From: Patiria pectinifera
Lineage: Eukaryota; Echinodermata; Asteroidea; Valvatida; Asterinidae
Direction: 5' to 3'
NCBI GenBank assembly: GCA_029964075.1
Contig: CM057141.1
Coordinates: 5,022,001-5,086,000 of the forward strand
Length of the DNA: 64,000 bases
In this document: in pieces, positions 12,895-25,100 of the stretch
Layout of the letters: each line of letters opens with the position of its first letter
Position numbering within the stretch: position 1 is the stretch's first letter
Position numbers and translations under genes: made by a program
The notes under the pieces: model-generated
Told to the model about the DNA's origin: nothing
Seen by the model: only the letters and a program-made list of their open reading frames with translations
The model's database searches: none

Positions 12895-13650
12895 ATGTCT
12901 GCGATTTCCAATTTCATTCTGCAAATTCACAATTCTGTTCGGCAATTTATCGTTCCATTCGTCAATTTTGTCGCCTCATTCTGTGAATTCATAACTGCAT
13001 TCTGCAAATACACTTTTACGTGTGGCGATTTTATCATTTCATTCGGCAAATTCATCATTCCATTCGGCGACTTCATCCTGATGAATTCACCTAAGCTCAT
13101 CCTGATGAATTCGCCTAATTTATATAATGGGGAATTCGCCGAATGAAAATGACAATTTCGCGGAATGAAATAACGATTTGGCTACATCAGATACTGATTT
13201 TGCCGAATGAAATAGCATAATTCGAAAGACGGAATGATAAAATTGCCAAATGATTTCGCCGAAAGGAGTTATGAATTCGCTGAATGGAATGACGAGTCTG
13301 CCAAATGGAAAGATGACTTTGCCGAATGGAGTGATGAGTCTGACGAATGGATTGATGAGTTTGCCGAAGGAATGATGAGTTTGCCGAATGGAATGATGAG
13401 TTTGCCGCATGGAGTGATGAATTTGCCGAATGGAATGATGAATTCGCCGAATGGAATGATGAATTCGCCGAATGGAATGACGAGTTTACTGAATGGAATG
13501 ATAAGTTTGCCGAATGGAATGACGAGTTTGCCGAATGGAATGATGAGTCTGCCGAATGAAATGACGAGTCTACCGAATGGAATGACGAGTTTGCCGAATG
13601 GAATGAGTCTGACGAATGGAGTGATGAGTCTGACGAATGGAGTGATATGA
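12895..13650. repeat. Strand-switching minisatellite, 21-bp unit
   Basis: From about 13230 to 13640 the sequence is a tandem array of a 21-bp unit, TTTGCCGAATGGAATGATGAG, with point variants. From about 12895 to 13080 the same unit appears in the opposite orientation and more degenerate (TTCGGCAAATTCATCATTCC). A junction region around 13080-13140 has AT-rich duplicated ATGAATTCGCCTAA-like pieces. Because 21 is a multiple of three, the array is open in one frame on each strand for over 130 codons, giving a heptad (MMSLPNG) on plus and a Phe/Ile-rich repeat on minus. I read these as by-products of the repeat, not genes. Confidence 0.85.
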
Positions 13651-14525
13651 ACTATTGAAGGCATCTTTGGCTTTCCATAAGTTTAAGTTAAAAAAGCACC
13701 ACCTCTCTTTAAAAAAAAATCATATTTTGTTCAAGATAAAACTTGGGGTCTTAAGCTTTAATTGCAAACCATGTTTTATACTCAAATAAATACTTCATCC
13801 CAGTGTGACCCATTTTCGGCAGACCCGTCACATCTGTGATAGATCTATTAATTAAATCATGCCTTGGTTATTATTTCATATTCCCGAAGGAAAAAAATCT
13901 CCGTTTCTAGATAGTTATCAAACCAATTGGCACAACGTGCAGAAACAAAGGAACGGAAAAGCGCAATGGGGCAGAATCTTCAACAGAAGGACATCTGAAG
14001 TGGGCAGGTGGCGCACTCGATCGGGGCGCGGTGTCCATCCCAACTAAAATTACTTCTGTGTGTGCAGACCTCGGTAAAAATGACCGGCGAAGCAGCTGGT
14101 GACAGAAAATCATTTCGCCAGCCGCTGTGCCTGTCTCTGGGACAAGATAATAATGATATCGGATTTGCACTGCTCTTCAAATGGAGTAAGATTTTTGATC
14201 AGCAAACAGCCGAGGCTGATTAAGCATTAAGAGGTGGCTTGATGCAACCAAATACATGTACTAGATATTTCTAGCTAAGAAAATCTGCAGTAAAAGGATC
14301 TGGTCAGGAGCTAAATTGATCGGCTTTTTTTTCGGTGTGTAGCGGCGAGATTTCCCGCCATTTTCTCATAAACTAAAGATGAACCAGACAGTGACTGGTG
14401 TTTTTTTTGGGGGGGGGAGGGATTGAACGTTTTGCGTGATCAGACCAGTGATTTTGCTGCTCCTCAAAAGCTAGCTTATAGTGTTCTCTCTGTTCCTATA
14501 ATGTCTGTCACTTCAGACAATAGAC
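13651..14525. other. No gene seen
   Basis: A 50-codon stretch after an AG at 14067 (ATG at 14080, beginning MTGEAAGDRKSFRQPLCLSL) has a coding-like look but ends in a stop at 14221-14223, with no partner exon. I do not call it. A G-run lies near 14409-14418. Confidence 0.35.
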
Positions 14526-15051
14526 TTAACATACAACATTTACAAACATCAAAAAACAAAACTATATCAAAATTATCATGAAATAACCTTACTGTACTGT
14601 AAGTGAATTTATAGTCTCAAGCATCCTGTGAAATCATGGCACCTAGTATGCTGTCATTTTCAAGAAAAGAGGAATTTTTGTATCAATTTCCAAAGATGGT
14701 CGGCCGACCATTGTTGGAAAAAAAGCCGATTTCTTTTCTTCCAAATACCGCCCCCAATTTACCAAATTTACTTATTCCACATTTCGTTTGCAATCGGTTA
14801 CACATCCGTCAACGTGTGCAAGCCAGCTAGTCTGCTTTCCCGTTGTCTATAAATTGCACCGTTTCGTCCGAACTGGGGTCAGGGAACCAGACTACAAGAA
14901 CAGCATTTTTTTTCTTGATATTTTCCCAGCATCTATGAACACAAAACTTTCAACAGGTCAGTGTAACAATATTTGCTGTAAAATACTAACCCCCAAAATC
15001 CATCCATTTCTGAAAATTACAGCAAAAGCAAATGTTGTATTTTACCTTTAA
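14526..15051. mobile_element. T2/Kolobok-like MITE, subfamily B, full copy
   Basis: The element is bounded by TTAA on both sides (14526 and 15048). Its right terminus is TTTACCTTTAA, that is TTAAAGG on the other strand. Internal blocks are shared with 34055-34300 and with the inverted copy 49133-49664: CATCCTGTGAAATCATGGCA, TTTTCAAGAAAAGAGGAATT, a GATGGTCGGCCGACCAT palindrome, and GTCAGGGAACCAGACTAC. A TTAA target site with AAGG-type ends is characteristic of T2/Kolobok MITEs. There is no coding capacity. Confidence 0.7.
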
Positions 15052-16016
15052 GTCTTACCTTGGCCCGAAAGTTTGGCTCAGACGACTAGTCGGATGGCCA
15101 AGGATTTAATGGGAAGAAGAAAAAAGAAGGAAAACAAATAAATAGAGATTCGACCAAATTGGTCCGGAACCAGCCTCACAAGGCCTGTCTGGTCTTGTTC
15201 GACGTCTAGACATGGACAATAAAAAAATACTTATGTTGATGATATAATAATACGTTTCTAGTGTATAACGTATGCCAAACTAAACAAAATCGTCATTCAA
15301 TCATAGTTCCAGCAACGAGATAGTCCAACCATACGCATCAATCAATAAACAAATGTACATATCTATATGTCAAGTATAAGCATTAAATTTAATTACAACT
15401 GACTGCTGTGTTTTTTCAGTTAATTACATTTTGCGTCGGCAATCAACTGTAACACAATTGTATTAAATTAGTTAGTATGGGCAGCATGCACTTTTTTTTA
15501 TTGCTAAATCAGACTTGTTCAGTGCATGACGCTGCTGCACCGTATGAACCCGTACCCACAAACCATGGTGAGATTGCATTCAAAACTAAGTAATGAATGC
15601 TTCAGAGCTGGCGAGACGAAAAGTCTTCTTCTTCTTTTTTTAAACCCGGCACATGAATGATGGAGCACCTGTTTATCAAGCTGCAGCGCTTATATCGAGG
15701 CATGTTTCACCTGCAACCGCAATCAAGTCATCAATGATGCTCGCCTATTTCCCCCACCTGCCGATGGGAAGTTAATGAGGGATATTTCCATTTTGTGCAG
15801 ACATCATAATGACAACATGATTGTATTCTTTTCAAATAGCAGTTCAAAGAAAAGTTTCTTGTAAGTGGTTTTATGAAACCTGTACAAATAGCTTCGGGCA
15901 GTTTAATTCTTGATTGAATGTTCAGTGTATTGAGGTACCGGATTGATTGACATCGTGCTTTCGTTCTGCAAGCTATATACATAGTCGCAGTTTTTCTTTT
16001 TCGACACTCATTTGTT

Positions 16017-16087
16017 CAAAAGTTGTACATGTAGTCATACAAGACCAAATTTAATTTGGTCTTGTATGACTACATGTACAACTTTTG
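16017..16087. repeat. Perfect 34-bp hairpin with 3-base loop
   Basis: CAAAAGTTGTACATGTAGTC... at 16017-16050 is followed by TTA and then by its exact reverse complement at 16054-16087. No mismatch was found over 34 bp. The flanks are AT-rich (TTTGTT on the left, GTTGAA on the right). The arms themselves contain the self-complementary TGTACATGTA. It could be a very young foldback or snap-back insertion. Confidence 0.9.
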
Positions 16088-16230
16088 GTTGAATTTAACA
16101 GAAATTATAACCCAAACAATTGGTTATAAAACAACTCAATTTTGGGTGGTTGCAGTTTTCACCCTTTAATCTCGGGTACAATTTTTCAGTGTAGGAATAC
16201 ATAACAAACACACCACGAGTTTTGTGTAAT

Positions 16231-16541
16231 AGACCTTATTCACGAAGAAGCCATTTTCGATCGCGTTCCCTGCATCTATTTTATAAATTGTAAACCGTTG
16301 GACGGGATGGTGCCAGACTACTTTATGATTGAAGTGCGTTCCAAGCCTCACTTTCGCTTTTCTTTTTAAATACAGCTTTCAACATTTGGGTATGTTTAAT
16401 CAGAAATGTTAAATTATCAGAGCAGACTTGTATTAAGTTGTTATGAACTTTAATTTCATTGGTTTAATTTTACCCACAAGTTCAAAAATGAAGAGTGTAC
16501 CTCGCTTTCAATTTAATATGGCCGACTCGTGAATAAAGTCC
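16231..16541 (-). mobile_element. MITE-like repeat, family A, copy 2
   Basis: Inverted relative to copy 1 at 4971-5295. It begins AGACCTTATTCACGAAGAAG and ends CCGACTCGTGAATAAAGTC, so the ends are inverted repeats of about 15 bp. The internal GGGATGGTGCCAGACTACTT and AAATGAAGAGTGTACCTCGC match copy 1 reversed. Non-coding. Confidence 0.7.
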
Positions 16542-16693
16542 ACACATAGCTCTGGACGTTCGGGCGTGAAAGGTATGGTTATTTTGCCGATGACGTCACA
16601 AACTGAAAGGGGTGTTTGGTGGGCAGGGACACTAATGGACAGATCTCGATAAAAATATTTAATCAAAAAAACAATTACAATTTTAGTATATTA

Positions 16694-16961
16694 GGCCAAA
16701 AAAAAAAAGTCTCCGGTTTCTGGTATGCGCGCGCGTCGCCGTAGTCATGCGCGTCGGCAAAATGAAAAACTTTTTTTTTCAATGAAAGATGATGCCTCAA
16801 AAACGCCAGGTTTTTGGCTTGACTGGCTGCTTGCTGCTGCTTTTTTTTCAACGTGTTTTTAGATTATGATATGATCGAATAAGCTTTATGTGGCCTCTGA
16901 CCATATATTTGCACTAAGTTTAGTTAGTCGGGCACTGCAAGTTTCAGCCGACAGAAATTTG

Positions 16962-16992
<31 letters not shown>

Positions 16993-17073
16993 TAAAAAAA
17001 AAAAAAAGCCGCGTCGCCGCACCACTTTTTGGACAAGCTCCATACCAGAAACCAGAGACTTTTTTTTTTGGCC
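16694..17073 (-). mobile_element. PIF/Harbinger-like MITE, copy 1
   Basis: The termini are GGCCAAAAAAAAAAAGTCTC on the left and AGACTTTTTTTTTTGGCC on the right, with a further inverted block (GGTTTCTGGTATG / CATACCAGAAACC). TTA lies directly outside both ends. This fits a 3-bp T(T/A)A target duplication, the PIF/Harbinger hallmark. A pure A tract lies near 16963-16990. It is the same family as 33395-33766 and 41175-41562, in the opposite orientation to both. Confidence 0.75.
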
Positions 17074-18085
17074 TTACATATTCATCTTTGCTTTGTTACC
17101 ATTTGTAGATGTTTCTTATTTTCTATTTTTATTTCTATAAAACCTTTAATTAATCAGATTTTTAAGCTTTCTTGGCAAAACGGCCGAAACAGCTCATGTT
17201 TTCGTAAAGATCAGTTTTTCCTTTTTTTTCTTCTTTTTCTAGAGAACTAAAGGTCCGATTCAGCTGTAACTTGGTGTTATAGTGTAATGTGTTATACATG
17301 AAATTTAGTGACATCATGACGAATCATTTTCGTCATCACGTGTCACATGTGTTCGTACATGAACACATTTCTAGTTTTCCCATTAATACTGTAAGCTGTG
17401 CGACTGCATCCTACCCTGCATTGGTAAATATTCCAATAAGGTTCCGAGTAACCAAGTCACACTATCGTTTACGCTGATGTCTCTCTGTCCGTGATGAGGC
17501 GCGCTCAAGTAGCAATTCGAGTCCTTGGAAGAGTACAGCGGAGTGCATCTCGCAAACGGAACATTCGTGGGAGTGCGATGTGGGAAATTCTAGTGGGACG
17601 CAGCGGCGGTGAATCGCGTCGCGGGGACCCCTTAATGAAATGCCAGTGACACGCTGTACAAAAGACTCGCTGGCGTAGTATTTTGTCTTAATAACAAAAA
17701 TCCTCAATATCAAAAGTGCTGGGGTTATTTTCTCGAGAAGCAGTCGCAATATTGATTCGATGGCCTTAAGAAATGGACACAATCAGGGTACGCGTAGGCG
17801 AGTACAGATGTGTTTGACCGGCGATATTTGTGGTACCTTGGGAATTGCGCGAAGTAACTAATTTATCGGTGACAATGAAGATGGAGTGCTTATCTAGGCT
17901 TCGTAGAGAATTAGAAATAATCTGGTTGTGGGACCTTGGCATGTAATGTTGTATGTCTGCACACACACAAAAATCAATTGAAAGAGTCTGAAACCTGCTC
18001 ACGAGGTTCAAAGAAAGAGACTAGAGTATCATGGGGGTCGCAAGGTGCAAGTCATAATTGTTGTTAATTTAATGCACATTAATAA

Positions 18086-18246
18086 TATGGGCGTCCGCAG
18101 GGGTTTCAATGGGGTTGGATGGGCAAATGTCCCCCGGCCCATATAACCTACCCTCGCAAAATGATAAATTAAGAATATGCTAGAGAAAGTACAAGATTTG
18201 AGAGCTTTGCCCCCCTCTAGAAAAAAATCATGGCGACGCCCATGTG
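18086..18246. mobile_element. Short TIR element (about 160 bp)
   Basis: The left end ATGGGCGTCCGCAGG is mirrored by the right end ATGGCGACGCCCAT. The interior is non-coding and AT-rich, with a C-rich GTCCCCCGGCCC segment. It looks like a small non-autonomous DNA transposon; target-site duplications are not clear. Confidence 0.5.
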
Positions 18247-19079
18247 TAGAGTAAAATAAAATACCCCAGGCAACTTTAGGTAAAGATCGATTGCATTCGG
18301 AAGCCATGTTCGAGGTGTTTTGTTATGTTACTTCAGTAACAATGAATGCACCAGAGGTCTACCCATGCGAAACCCTGTTGAACACAAGCACACACCTCCA
18401 ACATGGCTGCTGTGCAAACCATCTATCAATTGAAGTACAGAAGTAGGACTGCGATAAACAAAAAAATAACAGAACTTGATATTCGATCAAGTCTCTACTA
18501 ATCAATGAAGTAAATGCTTCGGCATTTTTCATGACTGTCGATTAAGCGAATTTTGTTCTTGTCATTACAATTTCTTAGTATTCTTGCCGACCGACACACA
18601 GATTGACGGATGAACTTTCGTTGCGAAATCTGCACTGTATACCGAGTTAATGATAAGCATGGATGGGCATATTGTTTGAACAAAAAATAAGTATTTTATT
18701 GAAAGGTCATCAGTAATATGCGGTACACCCACAAATAACTTGGGAGTAGCCTACATGTATTGTACAAAATCGAAATCAAATATAGCATATCAACAACAAA
18801 TAGCCTGAAATTTTAACTGCGTTCAAGAACTTCCTCTACCCATTCATCAATATTCTGCATTCATCCGTTTCCTCCCCAATTCCCAGAAGACACACATTGC
18901 ATGCAGAAAATAGCCCACTCTGAATATAACGTACAGTGTGTATCATACTCCGCGGAAAATTCATGTAGGCCAACTCGCCAGGATTAAACATTCAATATAC
19001 ACACCGATGGTACTTAATCAGGATCGAGATGTCCAGATTAAAAATTGGAAAGGGAAATGCTGCATTTCATTATCTGTCA

Positions 19080-19410
19080 TCTGGGACAAGATTCACAAGA
19101 ACCACGGGCCGCCCGCAACTCAGGTACAAAGATGTCTGCAAGAGAGACATGAAGACCCTTGACATCGCCCCTGACTCCGTGGGAGGGACTTGCAGATGAC
19201 CGCAAGAGATGGAAAAGCGCCCTGAATCAACACCTCAAGAAAGGGGAAGAGAAACTGCTGAGTGCAGCAGAAGACAAGCGGGCCCGCAGAAAGGAGCACA
19301 TCAACCCTGACAGAGCTGGGACCATCCACAGATGTGACCTATGCGGTAGAGACATGTCACTGTCGCATTGGTCTCTACAGTCACAGACGATGCCGCTCCA
19401 ATAGGACACA
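19080..19410 (+). pseudogene. Broken LINE reverse-transcriptase ORF C-terminus
   Basis: This is the C-terminal end of a non-LTR retrotransposon ORF2. In one frame it reads GRPQLRYKDVCKRDMKTLDI, the usual RT-tail motif. The frame then shifts near 19180, and the next reads WEGLADDRKRWKSALNQHL followed by ADKRARRKEH-type basic sequence and CDLCGRD. A second slip near 19352 is needed to recover a Cys/His tail (CHCRIGLYSHRRRC), as in intact relatives. Two frameshifts and the lack of the upstream catalytic domain show a dead fragment. It is a different LINE family from the 4.4-4.9 kb copy. Confidence 0.8.
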
Positions 19411-20124
19411 AAACTAGGATGCATCATCCATGGTCATCTTTGACCGACTGAGGCCCACGTACCATGACATCGCAGAGAAAAGTTTACTTAACTCGTCCCA
19501 GAGGTATAGATACGAGTGCAGTTAGGTCAGGAGGCAGCCGATGCAGGTGTTTTTGTATGGCTTCGGCTACGTGTACCGTTGTGGGTCAACGGCAAGAAAC
19601 CAAATTAAGCCCTAGCCATGCGCAAACAAGTCTGAGAACAGGCAAAGCGATGGTCACCCTCCAACGATGGTCCTATACAACATTACCTGCTGTTTCAGCA
19701 ATACATATAATTAATAACACACGAGGGAACTATAATGGTCTTTACCTTGAGTCCACGTAGGATCATGTGCAATTGCCCACCGATTTAATGAGAGACATGA
19801 TTCCGCCAGAAATGGTATCATTTGGAAGAAAACTAACATTGTAGGTGGTTTCAACATAGGGTACTCGCGGGTACACTTTTAACCTACGTTACGTTAGCAA
19901 TGGAATCCAGTTACGAGACCCCAAAGATTGTGTGCATGCACTTTCTCTGTTTTTCTCAAAACGTTTAGTACCCAAAATAAACTAACCTTACGTTATGCAC
20001 CCTACTTAAGATTTTCAGTAATTTTGATGCTTCAAAGGGAAAAATGCGCAGACAGCAAAATGCTCCTAAGAGGATCTGTCTTCCATTCAATCGATATCCA
20101 CGACTAACCATTGTTTGACGCACG

Positions 20125-20579
20125 TTAAAGAGGTTGTGGAATGCTCGAAGACATTTCCGTCATTTTTCGGGTATATGTAGCCTAAGGTGTGATGAAATAA
20201 AAACGACTATTGTTTCTGTCATAAAATGAGTACAAAAGGTACTTTTGAGAGCTGTTTTTCAAGTCCTGTCATGCCTGTTTCGACCCGAACGTGCCATTTG
20301 TATAAAAGTCGTCGTTGCGGGCAGCAAACAAAACACAGTAAATAAACGAGTCCTGTTTATTACGTCACGATTTACTGTGTTTTGTTTGCTGCCCGCAACG
20401 ACGACTTTTACACAAATTGCACGTTCGGGTCGAAACAAGAAGTGAAAAATAGCTCTCAAAAGTACCCTTTGTACTCATTTCATGACAGAAACAATAGTCG
20501 TTTTTGTTTCATCACACCTTAGGCTACATATACCCAAAAAATGACGGAAATGTCTTCGAGCATTCCACAACCTCTTTAA
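20125..20579. mobile_element. Long foldback element with TTAA ends
   Basis: Two arms of about 210-218 bp (20125-20342 and 20371-20579) are near-perfect inverted repeats around a 28-bp loop. The termini read TTAAAGAGGTTGTGGAATGC and GCATTCCACAACCTCTTTAA, so TTAA stands on both sides as in TTAA-targeting transposons (piggyBac or T2/Kolobok type). Each arm gives a 66-codon open frame, with mirrored translations sharing RPERAIC and VVVAGSKQNTVN. These are consequences of the symmetry, not genes. The high arm identity suggests a fairly recent insertion. Confidence 0.9.
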
Positions 20580-20938
20580 ATTCACTCGCACTGCATACTA
20601 TCAAATGGGGATCAACATAAGAATTCACCCAAAACAAACTGCGGACGTCACCGTAGTAACAAAACGCTTTTCTCTCGCATAATGCGTTCAATTTTTAATT
20701 GTCTTAATGGCCAATTGAAAACCTTGATCAATTTTTCAAAGGACAGAGGCTTTTTAACTGGATGATCGAGTTCGCTGGGGCCAGCATGTTTGTTTTAGAA
20801 GTGTCTTTTGAGGTATAGGCCTACATGTACTATAGGTCGAACATTAAATAATTGGGCGCTGCATGGGTATAGGAGACGAAATGACAAACATTGTCACAAA
20901 ATTCGTTAAATGGGATATTGACTTGTATGGTATGATAA

Positions 20939-21108
20939 CAGGGGCGGATCTAAGAGGATTTATGGGGTCTAAACCCCTCCAAGGCCTCCATGGGCCGCAA
21001 AAAAAAGAGAAAAATATTGCAGAAAAAAAGTAGCACATGCCTGCTAACCCGTCCCACCCCTTGATAGCTAACAACCCCTCCCTTGAGCAAACACTGGATC
21101 CGCCCCTG
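20939..21108. mobile_element. hAT-like mini-element with CAGGGGCGGATC ends
   Basis: The left terminus CAGGGGCGGATCTAAG and right terminus CTGGATCCGCCCCTG are inverted, as in many hAT elements whose ends begin CAGGGGCG. The flanks (TATGATAA left, TGATATCC right) are not a clean 8-bp duplication. The interior is non-coding. Confidence 0.6.
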
Positions 21109-21852
21109 TGATATCCTTCATTTAATTCTCCGAACATGAGGAAATTGTAACTGTAACAATTTTGCGTTTAGTATGAATAGGAAACGAAACCAATGATTTC
21201 ATACGTTTGTATATGTAATAGTAAACAATTATTTCTTCCACTCGTGCTCATTGAACAGCATTTCATCCCCGAAAATTCTTAACTTGTCGTTCTGTACTAT
21301 TTAATTTTTTTTTATATATTGTATATATTTTTTTCTATTTATCAAATGTATTATCAAACTCTTACGGCCAAAAGGCCGTATGTACAATGTACAATGTACA
21401 ATTTATTATCGTAAACAAAAGCTTCAAAAGTTATCATATGTTTTCTTGCATGGGGACCGATTATATGATTTTACTAAGCAATATTTTTGCCATCAATGGA
21501 CAAAACGAAAAATACATGGCCTTGCACAACCATCAGAGCTTGTTGAAAGAAAATAAAAATTTAGGATTAATAAAAATGATTTACGATTCTTCTTTCTGTA
21601 GAATAAACAAAGGCATGCAGAATTACCTGCAGAAATATTTAACTCTAACCTAAGTGCACAATAACCCTGGTATTTAAAAACAAAATATTTGTTTTAGTCT
21701 TTTTAGTAAAACCATACGTCATTCGTTGATGCACGTAGGTACGTCCATAAACATTTGGACAATTCTGTTTGACTCTGCAAAGCTTGCTATTCCTGTAATT
21801 AAAACATGTCTGGAAAAACTTAATATCTGCGGCCCATCTTCACATCAACGAT

Positions 21853-22105
21853 CGGGGAGCCGGGTTGGCGTGGCGGTACTTTCCTCGCCTTCCACCGCTG
21901 TGACCCGGGTTTGAATCTCGTCCGGGCCAATATGTGGATTGGGTTTTCAGTCTGATTCCGTGGGCTTTCCTCAGAATACTCTTCTAGGCTTTTCCTCCCA
22001 CCTCGAAAACTGTAATTTCTTCTCACTGACTTCCCTTTACTGGGCCCCACGGGAGATCAGTGGATTCCACTGAATGGGCTACCCAGTTAAAATAAGAAAT
22101 AAATA
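21853..22105 (+). mobile_element. tRNA-headed SINE, type 1, copy 1
   Basis: The head contains a Pol III box-B-like TGACCCGGGTTTGAATCTCG. The body is shared with copies at 30553-30845, 56765-57043 and 61385-61630: GGATTGGGTTTTCAGTCTGA, then CTTTTCCTCCCACCTC, then GAATGGGCTACCCAGTTAAA, ending in AATAAGAAATAAATA. The variable AAATA tail fits LINE-mobilised retroposition. Confidence 0.75.
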
Positions 22106-25100
22106 CAACATGTACATACTAAAATAAATAAATGACGGTTCTGATCAAAGACTAAAACGGACCAAGTCCTGCCCCCCAAAAAATAAAAACAATAAAACAA
22201 AATCCACACCCAAAAAAAAAGGCTCACGTGATCTCTTAAAAATCCAACAGCTGATTTTTTTTTTATCTCACGTGAATTCATGTCAGCAGCAAAGCCAGGC
22301 AAAAGGCGCCCAGAATGTCTCCCCATGCCCCTGCGTGTCGTGTCGCCCAGAGTCATATCCGCTACAATCGATTTTCCAAAAAAAAGAAAAACCAAAAAAA
22401 AAATACGGTTCCATTATACACGTTGAAATATCTTCGCTTTCGAGGCATATGTACAAGCTTAGACAAAGAGAAAGTCGTGCGATGAGAAAACACGTTGTCA
22501 TGACAACAGGGGGGTCTGAATTCATCCCTAACAACGAAGGGGGGAGGAGAGTATAAAAAAAACCTAATCTTGTGACAGGGGGAAAGGCAACTTGTCATGG
22601 AGGATACAAATTGTTTTCACCTGCTATATAACACACACACACCCATAGGACAACGCACTCGATTGTATTGAAATGATGAACTCCTAAGGGCGATGCACGA
22701 TAGCACTATCTATATTTTCTAAGGCCTAGGGCCACTCATCCACCTGTTTAGATGAAATATTAATTGGGATAAGCGCGATGTTTTCTACCAAAAGACAAAC
22801 GGTTACTTTGAAGGCTTTTTAAATATGCATAAACCTTAAACCCTTTTAACATTCATCTTTAACACTGAAAAGTGAAACTAATTCCGAATATGGTAGAAAC
22901 ATGATAACTATTATGTCATGTTAACGTCGCGGAAGAAAGCAGGGCAAAACAGGATGAAACCTTTAACAGAACTTGCGAGTGCACATTGCACAATAAGCTC
23001 TGGCCGTGTTGCCAGAAGTCTTGCATGAAAGTCTTGAATGAAATCGATCAAAATGATCCCTGCCAGAGCTGAAAAATGCGACGCCGAAAACTGCTACGCC
23101 GATGGCATATACGGAACACCATACTTTTGGTCAATTTCGGGGACAGACAGACAGACACCATGACAGACAGACAGACCGACCGACCACCAAGTGAAATGTA
23201 GAAGCTCCAGAGCTTAAAAAAACAACTAATGTGGCATGTGTGACGGTCGGAAGAAATCATTTCTATAGAACTGTGCATGCGTAGATCTACTCCATGATGA
23301 ATTTCAAAGCATCATAAAGGACACTTTGAGCTACCACAAACAGGTTTTACATTGGAAAATGATAGTCAACATTCACAAGCTCAATCAATTTTGAATATGT
23401 TATGCGCTTGATACATTCCGTCTTTAATTTAAACGATAAAAAAATCGCTTAAACGTTTATTTTTTTTTCAAGCCATTTCGTTCTAAATTTTGTTCCGCGA
23501 ACAAGCAATACCAAAGCCACTGACAACTTTTTTTCAAAAGGGGATTTCTGTAAATGGAAATCATCAATCAGAAGGCTGGATCCACTCAAGGTGGTGACAT
23601 CACAAACCAGAAAAAAAGGAGGCGATTTAAAGACACAGACGGAATCTGTTGCTATTTGCGCTTGAACCGAATCAGCAATTAGAATGCTGCCTATACGCCA
23701 AGGATGGTTGTTTTTTGGCTTGATGATGAACTTGAAAATGAATGTGAACAATCAAAACACTGCAGCTACCGGGAAATACAACGGGGATACGGGTTAGATA
23801 GCTCGCTTGGTTGAGCGCCAGCACGGAATTACTTCCTGCTGTGCAATTTCTTACCGGTTTTACAAAAACAATGCCCTACAGTCATTCTTTGTTTTCTATT
23901 TCAAACCCACCTGTCAGCGTCTGCCTCCATACACCTGTCCGCCAGGAGAACCATTGTGATGAGAACAATGCTTTGAATTCCACAAATACCTATCGGGTTG
24001 TCTCCAGGCGCCATGGCGGCACGCAACACGCTCCACGGGAGAACTTCCTTGATGATAGTCGGGAGCAAAAGATCAAATAAATGGAAATTAAAAACAGCTA
24101 TCTGTCAAAGGAGAGGTGTTTGAGCCAGTCAACAGAGAGCAGGGTTGACGACAGGTTAGATCTGATGGGTTGAGCAGAGGTGCAGGCGTGCTATATAATG
24201 TATCTCTCTCCCACTCTCTCGCTAGCTAGCTCCGTTTATCATCGCGGATCACAATATGATGCTCATCAGCATCGCGTGTTTAGTCTGCTGAAGCACGCGA
24301 TCGTGTCCCCCCTGCAAGGAGCAACCATCTGGTGCTAATACGCATGCGCTGTTTGATCACCTACAGAATAACGCTTGGAGAGTATTAAAGGGAGATGATC
24401 GGGCACCCAATCACAGTACACGCTCAAATAAACCAATAAATATAGGAAAAAAACAAAAAAAACAAGGTGGATTTTTTTCAAACCTTTTGTTGATTTAAGG
24501 ATTTTTTTTTCAGAAGGGGATCTAAAATATTGAGTTGCCTGTGGGAGGTTTGTATCTGTTTTGATTACAAGAAATATTATTCAGATATCTCGGCATTTTG
24601 AATTGATCATATATACACATTATGACAATGTTCTTGCCTTCTTGTGTTTTCGGGACGCGAGATTAATACCTTAAATCCGATTTAGTGCATGGTTCTGGTT
24701 CCGGAAAATCTATCATTTTGAATCTACTTCCTGATCGGAAAAGTTCTACCAATCTGTCATGTTGTTCGGTCCAAGAAAAAAAAAGCTCTGAAAAATATAA
24801 ACCAGTGAGAGTTTTAAATTTAATATCAAACTTACATTTTATATCAAACTAGGACAAAAGTATTTTTATGTTAACATTGTCACTACATTTTACTGCATGT
24901 ATATTTAAATAAAGCCACAGTTACAACCCAAATAGATTAAAATGCACAAACTCTTTCCGTGTAGTGATATCACCAGATTATGTGTTTCAAATTTCTCTAG
25001 ACATGCGTAGCCGAAAATTTCCCAGGCTTTCAATTTCCCACGCTCTCCTTTCGGGAATCGAATTATTATACTCGGAATCGAAGAACACCTGTTTGCCTTG

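Noticed and set aside
13234..13664. Long open frames of 131-138 codons on both strands
   Set aside because: They arise from a 21-bp tandem repeat, a multiple of three. The peptides are pure heptad repeats and mirror each other, with no gene context.
14080..14223. Coding-like stretch beginning MTGEAAGDRKSFRQ
   Set aside because: Ends in a stop after 47 codons, has no clear partner exon, and a single AG upstream is weak evidence.
17462..17782. 106-codon minus-strand open frame
   Set aside because: No family resemblance, and the region shows no partner exons.
20245..20459. Two 66-codon open frames on opposite strands with similar proteins
   Set aside because: They are the two arms of one foldback element; the similarity is due to the inverted repeat.
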